Assembly (NCBI GenBank): GCA_037903475.1
Contig: JBAJFG010000359.1
Span: 578,001 to 642,000, forward strand
DNA length: 64,000 nt
From: Ancylostoma caninum
Lineage: Eukaryota; Nematoda; Chromadorea; Rhabditida; Ancylostomatidae
Direction of reading: 5' to 3'
Shown: one piece after another, positions 40,601 to 53,100 of the stretch
How positions within the stretch are numbered: position 1 is the stretch's first letter
Layout of the letters: every line of letters begins with the position of its first letter
Program-made: the position numbers and the translations under genes
Notes under the pieces: generated by a model
What the model saw: only the letters and a program-made list of their open reading frames with translations
What the model was told of the DNA's origin: nothing
Databases searched by the model: none

Positions 40601-43486
40601 CGTGCGGCGAAGCATAGGGAATTCAATGGTGGAACTATTTCCATCGATTACTGCACCTGATTCACCGTTGAATGATAAGGTCATGTAGAAAGAATGATTG
40701 AACGACTATGAAATATCAAAACTACTTTGAAAGAGGAAACTGCTTTCTGTTACGTTGAGAACAAAAGTAGTCGAGGTAGCAAAACCACATCAAATACTTC
40801 AAGCCAGGAAGACCCCAAACAACGTAGCAGTTACCGCTAATATTTGTAAAATACGCGCCTTACCCTTTCTGCGGCCGAATAATTTTAGAGAGAGTATTGT
40901 AAGTAGTCTCGTGAGAGTCGAATCTAACTCAGCCGACTACTTCCCAAGAAGTTTGTTATTTCATAATTCCGCCCTCGAGCAACAGGTTGAGGTTGTTGAG
41001 AAGTCCTTAAACTACGGGGCCACCTGCTTCGTGAAAGCACGGTATATATGCTGAACGTGACTCTGACTACAAATTCGGTGATGCCAGCATGGAAAGACCC
41101 CAGCATGCGAGTCCCCTCTGCCGTGTTGTCTCCATTTGCAATTCCCCAGGGATCATTGCAGGCAGATGGCTCCCCCTCGTCTTCTCTATCGATAAACCCG
41201 GTTCCTCTAGCATCACCAGCAAGACTAGTTCGAGCAAACTATCCCGAATAGGTTGCATTCATCATAGTCCTACTTTACAGATGCTAAGTAGTATACTTTG
41301 GCCATTTATCAAGCATAACGCGACTGTTCCACGGTAACCTATAGAAGCGATGTAGAGGGCTAAAGGCTCGAAACTAGAGATGTGTGAAGTTTGTCCCATT
41401 GCCGCTCATCCCGCTCTGGCCGACGCTTTGTGAAAATGAGCCCGGCGCTTGGCATTTCGATTCTGAAACGAAGGGCGCAAGGCCAGCTGGCAACAGCCAT
41501 CAATACGACATTAAACAATGCAAAGAATAAAGGATCGCATGCTGGCCCGCCATATCTCTCCGCTCGCTTTTCCCCCTCTGACGCTAGTATCCCCCCTCGC
41601 ACAGTAGCCACTGGATGAGCTGCCTGTCGCTTGCGATCTCATAGATGAGCGCCTCATTTCGCCCCGCACTGGTCCAAAGTGACTCAATCATGGCTGGAGT
41701 TCTCCGCTTTTGGTAACAATGAAATTAATATTGCAAAGAAAAAAAACATAAAAGGTGGTGCCCTAATAGACCAAGAATGGAAATTAGGAGAATGCTAAGG
41801 GGCGGCATACTCGCTGCACTGCTGTTTTAGTGGATTTGCTGTGCCGAAATGAATCGGAATCGATTACACAACACAACACCAGCGGCAGAGGCGTCGTTTA
41901 TTTGGGAGGCTCCGTTCGGCAAAAGAAAAACTCTAAAGCAGTGGCCGAGATTCTGACAAGGTAGCACATCAGCTCACCTTAATACTGTCATAGCATGCCG
42001 TTACACGACCCTGTTGTACGTCAACGTGGGGCGGTGGATGCGCGAACTTGCACTCCAAATCGCTCCTGGCGCACTGGCCACGTTGGAATTCTCGACAAAC
42101 TTCCACCTGGAATTTGGTTTCTGACACAGTGAACTTGCTTTATAACACTACTCTATTCATTGACAATGATTTGTAAGGCACTTGCGTAGATATGCTTTAT
42201 AACTAGATGAACCCAAACTCGGACAACACTAACGAAAAGCAAAAGGAGTCTCTCACGTTTTCACATTCCAGCTATGTGCGGCCAACAGTGGAGCGCGACA
42301 TATGTCCCTGATGCCATAAACACAGGGAATAAACATGTAACTGGTGGCTGCTTGCGCTGCTGGCCGACGCAGATACAGAATGATGTGCTACATGTCATCC
42401 AGCTTCGACAAGCACGAGTACATGTTAGCAGCTAGAAGCTAAAATGCTTTGACTCTTAATTCATTTTTAATTCATTCTACGACGGAAGAAGGGATCCAGG
42501 GAATCGCCTAACATAGCAATATCGGAGAACCAATTCCAGACAGAGATTCGTGGCTTTGACTCCTAATTTAAAGCATTTTAGCTTCTAGCTGCTACCACTC
42601 TATGCCAACTGTTTGAAGCATTCCTAACTTGGCATTTCGTCTCGAGAATCTCATTTGTAATGCGACGTATCCCTGTTCAGTTATTGAGTACGAAACAGAA
42701 AAATAGAAGCGGTCTTCACAGCGGAATTTTATAATGTTAAGAAAGTACATGTTACTACAGCATAACAAATCTGCATATTGCATTGTTAAAGTTCCAGATC
42801 AAAGAGGCAGTGTTTTATTCGAGAAGCAGCTGCCTCTACAGCATGTATATGTTCAATTCCCTTCCCACCATATAACCAGTAACATTTTGCGCATGCTCGA
42901 TGCATATCATATTCCTACTCACAAATCCCGCAGTGTTCTTGAAAAGAATACGTCAAGAACAGAGAATTGTAGCTGGTCGTCAAAGTGAATAGATGGATTT
43001 CATGCGAAGTATGACGAACAATTAGAAGACAGCCGGGTTTTCTTGAAGCTGCGCAATCTTTAAAATACACGACTCTAGCTCTGGTAAAAGTTCATGCGAA
43101 CAGCCTCTGATAAAAACACAAGATCTCCTTCTGCACCAACAGTGGTTATGAGTGAGTGAAGAAATCAAGCTCCTCCAAATTCCAGTGCTACTCGTGCCCA
43201 GAATTTGATTTTAATTTCGTTTTCGGTATAAGTGTTATTGTTGACAATCCGGGATTGTGATAGAGATATAGGACTTTTTCCAAGTCGTTCCAGGCTTAAT
43301 GATATTTACGCTGGAAATAGCAGTTTCTACCTGAAGCCAGCGGCTATCCTTGACGTTGAGCAATTGCGTGACGATAGCTGAGTTTGGAGCCGAGACATTT
43401 CCGGGAATTGTTCCCGGAGCCAAAGCGCCCGACTGAGCCACCACAGCACCAGCTCCGGCGGCAGTATTACTGTTCTCGTCGAACAT
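37689..43486 (-). CDS. mbl-1: Muscleblind CCCH zinc-finger splicing regulator, 5 exons
   Basis: RNA-binding regulator of alternative splicing and mRNA localisation, acting in nucleus and cytoplasm of neurons and muscle. Coding exons: 43486-43331, 42106-41978, 38662-38486, 38300-38181 and 37958-37689, giving 283 codons. Every junction is phase 0. The N-terminus is [20 protein letters not shown], leading to the conserved [18 protein letters not shown]. Zinc finger 1 is C56-x7-C64-x6-C71-x3-H75 and finger 2 is C90-x7-C98-x6-C105-x3-H109, split by the exon 2/3 junction ([21 protein letters not shown]). All eight ligands are intact. [20 protein letters not shown] follows. The C-terminal half is Ala/Gln-rich, with [20 protein letters not shown] in exon 4 and a KRPLDEES motif near the end, recalling the 'KRPLEA' of vertebrate MBNL. 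Nematode muscleblind has one finger pair, vertebrates two. The last exon is read to the TAG at 37689, but a donor-like GCG|GTATTC just upstream could link to an unseen 3' exon. Confidence 0.95.
38942..39498. mobile_element. hAT-type MITE, diverged copy, carrying a nested SINE
   Basis: Starts CAGTAGCGGACGCA and ends GTGTGCATCATTG, diverged from the element at 23602-23864, with which it shares the AATTTTCGAAATTAC and TTTTCCGTC blocks. The flanks ATAGGAAG (38934-38941) and ATAGGAGG (39499-39506) are an 8-bp target duplication with one mismatch. It lies in mbl-1 intron 2 and is interrupted by a SINE. Confidence 0.8.
39114..39406 (+). mobile_element. tRNA-derived SINE nested in the hAT-type MITE
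   Basis: The head has TGAGGCGCAGTGGTTAGACG (A box) and GATGGTTCGATCCCGCC (B box) 30-40 bases apart, as in a tRNA-derived RNA polymerase III promoter. The body contains a C12 tract (39271-39282), and a T-rich end follows. TATTTTCATT (39104-39113) before the head and TATTTTTCATT (39407-39417) after the tail look like a target duplication. Confidence 0.8.
39499..41977. other. Distal part of mbl-1 intron 2
   Basis: No exon is required here: the mbl-1 zinc-finger exons on either side join directly in phase. A plus-strand Ser/Pro-rich open stretch at 41084-41251 is open but unrecognised. Confidence 0.45.
42424..42595. mobile_element. MITE with GTTAGCAGCTAGAAGC ends (172 bp), in mbl-1 intron 1
   Basis: Inverted repeats of 26 bp or more: GTTAGCAGCTAGAAGCTAAA on the left and TTTAGCTTCTAGCTGCTACC on the right, both continuing with ATGCTTT / AAAGCAT and a GGCTTTGACTC-like block. 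There is no coding capacity. Confidence 0.85.
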
Positions 43487-43500
43487 GAAGCCTCTGAAAT
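43487..43500 (-). promoter_or_regulatory. mbl-1: Splice or SL trans-splice acceptor of mbl-1
   Basis: Minus-strand TTCCTAATTTCAG ends at 43494, seven bases before the ATG (43486). This is a near-consensus nematode acceptor. It could receive a spliced leader or a distant 5' UTR exon. Confidence 0.65.
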
Positions 43501-46500
43501 TAGGAATAAGCGATCGCGGTTAGCTAGCAGTGTAGCGGCATGAAACGAAAATCTGGTCGGAAGTGTATGACACACTGCGGTAAAGTCTAGTGCATTCATG
43601 TCACATGTTTTAGTGTTCCAGCCAAAAATAGAAATGAAATGCGACGAAACAGAGCTCAAAGACAGGCAAAGGCGTGATCGCTGACAATGTGCGTCGAATT
43701 GACCAGGAAGGTAAATATATTATAGAGCGGGTGTGTTTCAACGGCTGAACAAGACGACTCTGAAACGGTGGTGGCCGTCCCTGATGTGCTGCGCTAGGAA
43801 ACCGGTTGCACCAGCGACAGCGAAAACACATGCGCGATACATAGATAGCGTAGTGTAAAAAGTCAATTGAACGCCTCACTACCGAAGGCATGAGGCAGTC
43901 GAGGATGATGATGAGGGCGAGATGAGGTGTGATGACAAGGTTGACAATACCACAAACCACCAACAGCTAACACCTCGATTACAATTAGCGCTTCGGGAAA
44001 ACGCTAACTTTTGCTGTTGATATGTCTGCAGCACCACGAGACGCACAAACATGAAAGCTATGCTAAGTGCTGAATAAGGGGTGACGATGTGAGGATGGTG
44101 TTGAAAAGGGGCGAGGGGGTGTGGGGATGGCGACTAGTTTGCATAGTCACATTTATCGCGTCGCGCACGTCGGCATACCCCTGTATAATCGCAACGCAGA
44201 CATACGCACAAGAAGGAAACCGTACACAGAGATGTACGGAAATGTTGGGGCGACGCTCGACACCATACACGCCACCGCGTGGTCACTCGACCCCTGAGGC
44301 AGCTTGCATGCACTTGGGCCACGCCCACCTACAGTAGGACAATGACAAGTAGGTATTGATCGGGGCCAAGAAAGCGGGTGGACTACCAGCGCGCCTATTA
44401 CACCAATCGCAAAAATAAATCATCCTGAAATATGCAAAGAATAGAACTGATAATAATGCATTGCCTGGGCTTTAGGTCTGAAATTAACAGGCCTAACATT
44501 TGAGCGGAAAACTTGGACAATATTTCCTTTTGTCGAATGCCTCGCTAAGTGTGATATCTACTGTTTGTGCGGGTTCTTTACATCTCCTACAGCAAAAGTT
44601 GCTAACAGTTGAAATTCCACATTATACAGTCAGGTAGAAGAGAGCGGTTCAAAGTTACATTTCTTTTCAAGTCAAGATGATCACACGCAGCTGGCAGTTG
44701 CACAGGGATGGAAAACGTGTGTATATTATTTATTTCTTCATATTTAAATCCTTTTCCACAGGAGCATAAAATGCAGCTGTTGTCCTTCGGTTCACTCCGC
44801 TTCTGTGTTCATATCTTCTCAATAGATGACTTTTGAATTTAGCGTTTACCATCATACACAAAGCAATTTGACACGAGGGTTACATAGCGTTATATCGCGG
44901 TAATTCAACAAAAATTAAATCATGGACGCAAGAAACAAAATAAAGCATGATTATGAATTCACCAAGTCGGAGGGGCCTCGGAATGTTCGCCTAATACTCC
45001 ACAATCAAAATTGGGATGAAGAACAATGTATGACAGCCCAATCGAATAAGGTCTGTGGACGTGGATGATTGTATTTTGGGTGTTTGTGGACCGCGGCGAT
45101 AAACCTCGCACCTCACAAGTACCTCCTTCACCACAACGGTCAAACATACACTCACATACACACTCACACACCCACATCCTCCTACACTCTCTCATTCGTA
45201 CTTGCATAGCATCGGAGCTGATCGGATATAATATGTGAAACGAGTGCACATGCATGGTGCGGGCGAAAAGCAAAGCAGAATGCCGATGGCGCGGGCTGTC
45301 GCACTGGGGCTGCGGGCGGAGTCATCGTCATCGTCAGAACATCAGCACACCGTCCCAAATACCAACCGACCGACACAGTCGCAAAAATGCTAGATTCCCA
45401 ACGCATCATAATGGAAACATTTACGAAAATTCGTCCACTTATCATCGTTTCGTCGTCTACCAATAACGAAACACTGCTAAAGAGACGCACAAGTATACGG
45501 TAGGTAAAACAGCCAATGCATATCGAGGAAGGGGATGAGCTGTCCTAATGAAGAGGCCAAGCACGATATCTCATCCTTATTAATGTCTATGAGTGTGTGT
45601 GCGTTTGGGTGATGTGATCTAAATAAATGACTGAAAAAGTTAGAGTAAAAAATATATGATTAAATGAATAAATACGCAGCGAATTTAAATTAACTAGTTA
45701 GCTTTTAATGGTGGATAGTTGTGTGAGTATACAGGAAAGGTTCATCGTCTCGTGACGCCAACGAATGAATCAATTGCGAAAAGTAAAAGAAAGCAGTAAG
45801 CTCAGCTCGTCTAAAAAAGACGTCAAAACACTAGAATGCACGTTGAACTGAGGAGGAGTGATAGATTGACGATGCGCCCCGTGTGTTCCTGCACGCACAA
45901 CGAAATTCTGCACTCATCCCATAAAAACACTTCTGTAGAAACATCAACAACGAAGCTGGTTTCACTCAGTATTGGGAAGACACCTTTCGTAAATGAAAAA
46001 GGAAATAAGACGAAAAAAGTACTTCGTGACGTCTAGGAATTACTTCTGGAGATAATGAAAATCCTTTTGACCAATCACTCCTACTCTTGGAAAATAGCAC
46101 GACCAAGCAACACAACCCATGCAGGCATCTGCGATTGGCTCGATTTACACAGGCATGTAAGTTTACCTCAGATTGATACAACAACAAAATATAACACGAT
46201 AATGATAATTCTTGACTTTGAATTTTCAGATATTAGTAGAAAGTTAAGCAGAGCTATTCGAGGTTTACATGAATGTGATTGTTGTTGTAAAGAATTATGG
46301 CACGTTAATAGCAGGTATTTCATCGATTATAGGACTAAGAATAAGTACCATGAAGTTTCAACCCCTCTCCTTCTTTCTTGGAGTACACTCATTTTTTGTC
46401 TTTATCTCATTTTCAGTAGAGAATCTGCTCGAGAGATAGGTCTAACATCCATCACACATCTGAGTAAACTGATTATGACAAGCGTATACAGCACACTTGC

Positions 46501-47085
46501 ACAAGCCATCTAGATCCCAGCGGTATGGACAATTCTAAACAAGGCAGAGAAAAAGTGCGTATTCTGGAGTCATGAAGGCTGTAAGGGTATGAGACTAGGC
46601 GCCCTATGCAGCATTACAAGTATAAGCAGACAAACTCCATACAACCCAAATGGGAAGATAGTGATCGAGAATAGAACGTTATGGGTGCTGCGATATAATG
46701 CCGAACATTTGGTGCAAGGTACCCTAGCTGAAGTGTTCAGAGTGGTTGGTGCTTGGTCGGACGAGTGATAAGCGCCGGCTGTTGCGAGATCGGGCGAAAT
46801 CTACGCGAGTTGTATTGTGACAAGCACGACAATCATCGCACTTCGATGACCATGGAATCAGCTGTGCAAGGTGGACGTTGCCTCGAGTACTGCTGATGTT
46901 GATCGACGGTGACGAGGCCCGACGAAACCTCAATGTGAAATAAGCATTGAGGCCCGCCACACTCTGGACGCCATGCCGATCCGGTTCAGTAATTGTGCGC
47001 TGATGACGTGTCTCTGACTAGTTGGCTCCAGAAACACACAGTCATGCTGGGCATACGCACCCAAACAGAAATATGTGCACATACG

Positions 47086-47086
<1 letters not shown>

Positions 47087-47119
<33 letters not shown>
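47087..47119. repeat. (TA)n microsatellite
   Basis: About 16 TA units without interruption. Confidence 0.95.
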
Positions 47120-47123
<4 letters not shown>

Positions 47124-50100
47124 GAACAGAGCAGTGAGATATTCATAAAAACGTTCGCTCGCATAAAGACACGCACAGCCTGTGAACTTTGTAGGTGATC
47201 TAATATGGATCAAATCAACGCGAATAAACTCAGCAACTCACCAATGCTGATCCTAGCCAGCCACCCAGAATGTTCTCGTCAGTGTCCCCAATGACAGCAA
47301 TACACTCAAATATGTATGCGCAATGTTGAGCACGCAATACGAAACAGACAAAAGAGGGCGAATATAGTGTGAAAAGTGGCGAATGATTTTTTTGAACAGA
47401 ATCATACTAGGGTTCAGAGTGTCACTGTGACGCAGGCGGCAGCGTTGGTGGAAACGCGATTGCGTGCATCGATCGACCATCGGAACTCAGATGATACGCA
47501 CAAGCGGCCGACTGGAAAAGGATGACGATTTCACACATTCTTATCGTGAGTGGAACCATCAATAACGAAGTCGCTGTATGAACGTGTGGACGGCTCTGCC
47601 ATCAACAGTCGATAAATTCAACCAATAGATCCTCGAAAATGCACGGAATCACGAAACATCTCACTCATGATGCTCATCGTTTGCAGGTATAATGTGTCAA
47701 ATAGTATTGCGGGAGTACGACTGACAGCAAATAAGGGGGCGGAAAATATTCTGAGACTGCTTGTAACAGCACTTTTAACCGATGAAATTTCTGGGAGTAT
47801 GGAATGAATCGAAATCTATTATATTTGAACTGCAGTTTGAATTTCCTATGGAAGCTGATGTGATGACATTCTGTAGTCTCAGTTCTGCTGAGAGGCATAG
47901 AAGTTCAGTAGTTCCCTTTTAAAAAAAATATAGAAGCTCAGTAGTTCTTCTTTGAAAAATATTTCGTATAACAGGTGCGAGATAGAAGGGCATAGTATAC
48001 TAAAGAAGGTCATAAGTATCCCGAGGCACTGAGTGTAGAAAGCTTTCCGTTACCCTTCCTTCACTTCCAGTGAAATGGATCATCCTCTTCTTATAGCTTT
48101 GACGAAAGAGCTCCTTCGAAGTCTTCCTTAAGATAACTGTTTCTCGGGGCAATTTCTACAGGGTAAACAAATACACACAATGTACTTCACACTCCATGAG
48201 TATTCGGTGTGTTATCTGTAAAAAATTCTCGAAAAAATCTTAAAGTCCAAATAGCTTTGTTGAAATCGTTGAACGAAAAATGCTGAGCAATTCTAATTAT
48301 TACGATGTAAGATTTCAGTATTTTTACCCTACTAACTAAACAATAAATCCGCGTTGGATTGAAGAGGGCGAAAAGATGGGTAACATGGAAGATCAGAAGT
48401 TCTTTACTTGTCCAGGGAATGACGTACAAAGGAGCCTTCTGAGTGCCAGGCAAAAAGCAAGACCGACAGGAAGAAACTCCAACGTTAAGCTTCGTAAACG
48501 CTTCAGTGTTGTGTAATGTGTATGTGACGAGTACGCGTCACCACTCACTACAATACAAAAACTGAGATGCCTTGAAAGCCCAACCACTTAGGCGGGAGTT
48601 TTATGTGGTAGTGAAAAGCACCGACAAGGTACACTCACACAGCTCTGTATGGCCGAAGAGCTTGCGCTTCTAACTAAAGAGAAAGGTCTCTTCATTTAAA
48701 GCGCATTGCACAGATACCTGCATCTGCGCACTGTTGTACGCCAGAGGGGGCAGCGAAAGCGTCATCGTGGTCGTCACTGCGACACCAAATGACGCCATTA
48801 CGAAGTAGTGGCTCAAGCATAAGAGTGCTGGTCTTAACCGCAGTATGGACGGACGTCTAGATGAGTACGGGGCGACGTACGGAGAGGAGGGCGGAGTGCG
48901 GCTGTCTGGTGTGGTTCGGGGCTCGGATTAGACCGGGCGCAATCAATCGTATGCAAAACTGTGCGCGACCTTCAGCGGCGACGTCCAAACATGCCAGTAG
49001 CAAAAGCGATGAATAAAGTGTATAGAAAGACGTTGCGAATTTGACACAGATTTCTTCACGTTTATTTCTTCTAAACGAAAATGCATCAGTCTCTTTGTGC
49101 AGTTTTCCACTTTTCCTTTAGAAAATCACCCAATACTACGTACGCCTACTGTGGCGGCATAACCTACTGTGGTTGCATCGCGACGCGGAGGGATGGGGTG
49201 GTGCGGGGGAGGGAGTGAGGAATTTCTCACACGCATTGCGACCAACTACGCCCCACGCGTAAAATACCGTGAAAATTGGGATCCTCAATGCTGAGACCTT
49301 TCCTAATTAAAATGACAACGAAATATATTCATAGGCTGTTATGTACATTCTAATACCAGAATAAAATAATACCAAAGGTTGAAAACTTGTTCTCAAAACC
49401 TACCGACTGAAGCTTTGCTGGAACCTTCACAGTAGCGAAACGGGATTTTCATTTCAGTGGATTTCATGTTTTTGTGTTATTTTGCAACATCCCAAAGCTG
49501 GAAATTCTGGTGTACCTCAGGACTTTTTTGATTCTTTTCTAATAAATATATTTATTCTATTCTTAGACTTTATCTCAGGCCCATGCAAAACCACAGTAAT
49601 AATTGACTTGGAACAATCGTCAAGCCAAAAAATGAACAAGGAGGTGACTATTAGGGCCGCTTTCCAGGGTTCAGCTGTCTTCGCAGAAGATTATTCGTCA
49701 TTTGACGTCACCATGATGCTAGGCGGCTAATATACAGTAATAAAGTGTGCCTTCTTCTTCATAAGATGTGACTCTCTCGGAATTAATCGTGGAAGTGAAC
49801 TGCCCTGGTGGGATTCATGAACAATCCTGCGAAGGTTCAATGCTTTACGCTCGTCTAGGGTAGATGAGTTTCTCGAGCAACATGGGATGTATCCCTCTAT
49901 CCTTACCAGTGCTCGTCATCACTGACTGAAACACGCTGCTCGAACAAAGTGCACCCATTCTGCCTGGTGAAGTTGTCCGCTTTGGAAGGGAGTGGTAGAT
50001 TACAACCTTTCCGGGTACGTTATGAATTCCGTCACTGCACACCGTCTCCACCTTTAATTTTGATACAGACTTTTGAGACTAATACTGGTTCCATTGATGC

Positions 50101-53100
50101 GTCCGAGATCAAACCTTTGTCCAAGTCTTGGCTTTATCTTCATCTTTCAACTATGAACTTCACAGTGAAGTATGGTACACTCTTGCATCAGTGAAAGTTG
50201 TATTGTTTTTATGTGAAGGATACACTGTGTACACTAGCGCAGCAGAAAGGAAAAAGTGAATAAATTACATCACGAATGCACCCAGTTGTGCCTGCCTGAA
50301 AGTGTAAACCACCAACTACAGGAGTGTATCAGTGATTATTGAGGATGAGCGAGGACTGCAGCGGTCCGCAATCTTCCATGCGCCACTCCTGTGCTGCGAC
50401 GTCGCACATCGACGTTTGCAGATTTTCCAGTGAGTCACTGATTAGTCGCCAGTGAGTCGCTGTGTTCTCTGGGGTTGATTTGCGAATTGACATGTTTCAG
50501 TGTAGCGGCGGCGAGCCGTGCGGTAAATTTAATATTTGGGACAAACAATGTTACGTTCATGTCACACACCAAAGGAAATTGCTCTGAGGACAGCCTAACG
50601 TAGCTGGCTGCGAGCGGCGGGAAGCAGTACATGATTGTGCGCGGGGCGCTCGGTCTACGGAAAAGATTATACGACAAAATAATTTTAAGACATAGTCATG
50701 AGCCGTCAATCGAAGGCCATATCCGTGATCTTAAGGACATGGATGGACACTGAACAGGTAGCAGGTTCTTGTATCTAGCTCTTCTATGACTCCCATTCAC
50801 CTCCTGTATTGTAACAAAGAGCTATATATGGAGTGAACCATAACGTATCTAACCATCAACGTTTCATAGCATATCATCAAGTGTCAAATGACCTTGTTTT
50901 AGAGCCTGTTCTTCTTTGGGAAGTGATATGTCAGATTCTTACATCCGTAAAACTCCCACTGCAGTGTATAGGCTATGCGCGGGGAATTATTTGGATTATT
51001 GAGATGAAGAGGTGTCATCAGCGTTTTGTTCCGTAGCCGCAAAAGGGAACATTCCATTTTCTTCCCCAATACATTGACACGCCACCCAGAAATTAGCGCC
51101 AAACGGTCTTCGGAATCGATAGCGGCGCTTCCGCCGCTGAAATAATAGACTTCGTCATTAGCAACAATTGAGACGTCGCGAAAGCGATTTCAGTGTCACC
51201 ACCACCCCAACCGACCAGCCAGGGTCTACTGTAGCATTGAAAGGGAGGGGTGGGGGAGAAAAATGAGTCAACCAGGCACCGATGCCACTCAGCCGCACAC
51301 TCATGCAAGGCATTGAGGAATCAGTTTTCGCTTATTCAACAACATTCCGGCGAAAAAGCTGCAGAAGGGAGTGGCAACAAAGTACAAAATAGCCACTTTC
51401 ACCATCTACATATTTTCGAAGATGTGGTGGGTAAAGAGAAGCACTGGGGGAAGAGAAAAACAAAAGATGTGGTTGTCACTGAGAGGATTGAAACACCTCT
51501 CAAATACCTCATGTAATTAATGTAATATGCTCAGTAACTGTTCGCTAACGAAGTACTATTTCAGACCGTCGAACAGTGCGGAAAAAGGAACGCCTTTCCG
51601 AAAAAGTCGCATAGGTCATTCTCAATCCGAAGAAGAAGCGCAACATTCGGCTTGATGATGTGATTCTGCGAGATCTGTGAAATCTGTGAAAGTCAACCTT
51701 AACTAAAGTAATGGTAATCACAGCATTATGCACTATGATTTTTATTCGTTTGAAACCCTAATACTTAACGACGTGTTCTGCTGAGCTTCCATTACAGTCC
51801 ATGGCTTATAATCTTGTGGTTGTTCCTTAGCATAAATATAAATGTTTAATAGAAAACGTACCAAGGAATGCTGATTAAAGGGAACTATGAGAGGCAACTA
51901 TTGTGAAAAAGGTGAACCCTATTGCACAAGGAACCCTTTGACAAATAGCGGTCTATTTATGCACGCTTCGAATCAGTGAAAAACGATGCGTTCAGTGCAA
52001 AAAAAGATGGCCTCCTCTCCCTAAGAAATAGTGAGAAATGTTGTGATTTTCAGTGGCATCGCGGACGTATGAAAATCCATCATTCCCGCAATATCAGCAG
52101 TGGTGGCTGGAAGTCCATCAAGATGCGCGGCCGATACAAGACAGCCCATGCCATCAGGAATGAGATAGCGTCCTGATCAGGAGCATCTCGTGCAGCTCAC
52201 AATAATCCCATCACTAAATTAGCCAGTAGAGCACCACAATAGGTCGCTTTACCTAGATTCATTAGTAATTGAAAAACGACCATGACTTGCTTCAAGGACA
52301 ACACCATGGCTGCGATAAAAACATGAGACAGCCGCTCAGCAGCGCTGCTTGTGCATAGTGAGGTCGATATCAGTAGCAATCGGTGCAATAGCAGCACAAA
52401 TTCGAGTGATTACAGAGACAGCAACCGTCCTTCCACAACAGGCTGTTCAGTTAGGCAATAGTATAGCGGTGCAGAAACGTGTGGGATCAATAGCAGACCT
52501 CAGTTCTTGCGAGGTAATGTCTTACGGGCGCAGTTTGCCATGATTTGTGGTTCCGACGTGGCAATGGAGACAGCGCAAAATAACCACCACCCGCATTACT
52601 CCAACATTCCACTACTACAGCACATCTACTCTGTTTGACCACTCGGAGAATCCCATTTAATTTCGGCTTCACTAGTTTTCAAAAAAAAATGCTGCTTGGG
52701 AATGATTCCACTTCGGCTCTTCTCTGGCTCATGCGGACTACTCTCGCCGTTAAAGGAGTCAGTAATTGACCTCGTGATCGATGGCGGCACTCATGTCGGC
52801 GTTATTGTATGTATGGAAGCATAAATCACCGTAATGTGCGCGTGCTGTTACTGGTTATTTGTCGGCCGTTAGCTCGCACCATGTTTGCATGAGTTATTAA
52901 GGTGAGTAGCCATGAGACCATGTTCAAAGATTTCACTAACGCTCAATGTCATTTAAAAATAAAGCTATACTCCAAAAACGTTCGAAATCATTGACGAGTG
53001 CTCCTTATTCACTAAGAAGATTAAGAAAAAATGCATAAAGTGATAACTGCAAAGGAGTGACAAATGTTGCTGAGAATTTTTCGCGACACCTTCCTAGAAT

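Noticed and set aside
41084..41251. Plus-strand Ser/Pro-rich ORF in mbl-1 intron 2
   Set aside because: Open, but no splice structure, start context or family similarity; left as an observation only.
46055..46513. 152-codon plus-strand ORF
   Set aside because: No recognisable motif and composition typical of AT-rich chance ORFs; no splice partners or conserved start context.
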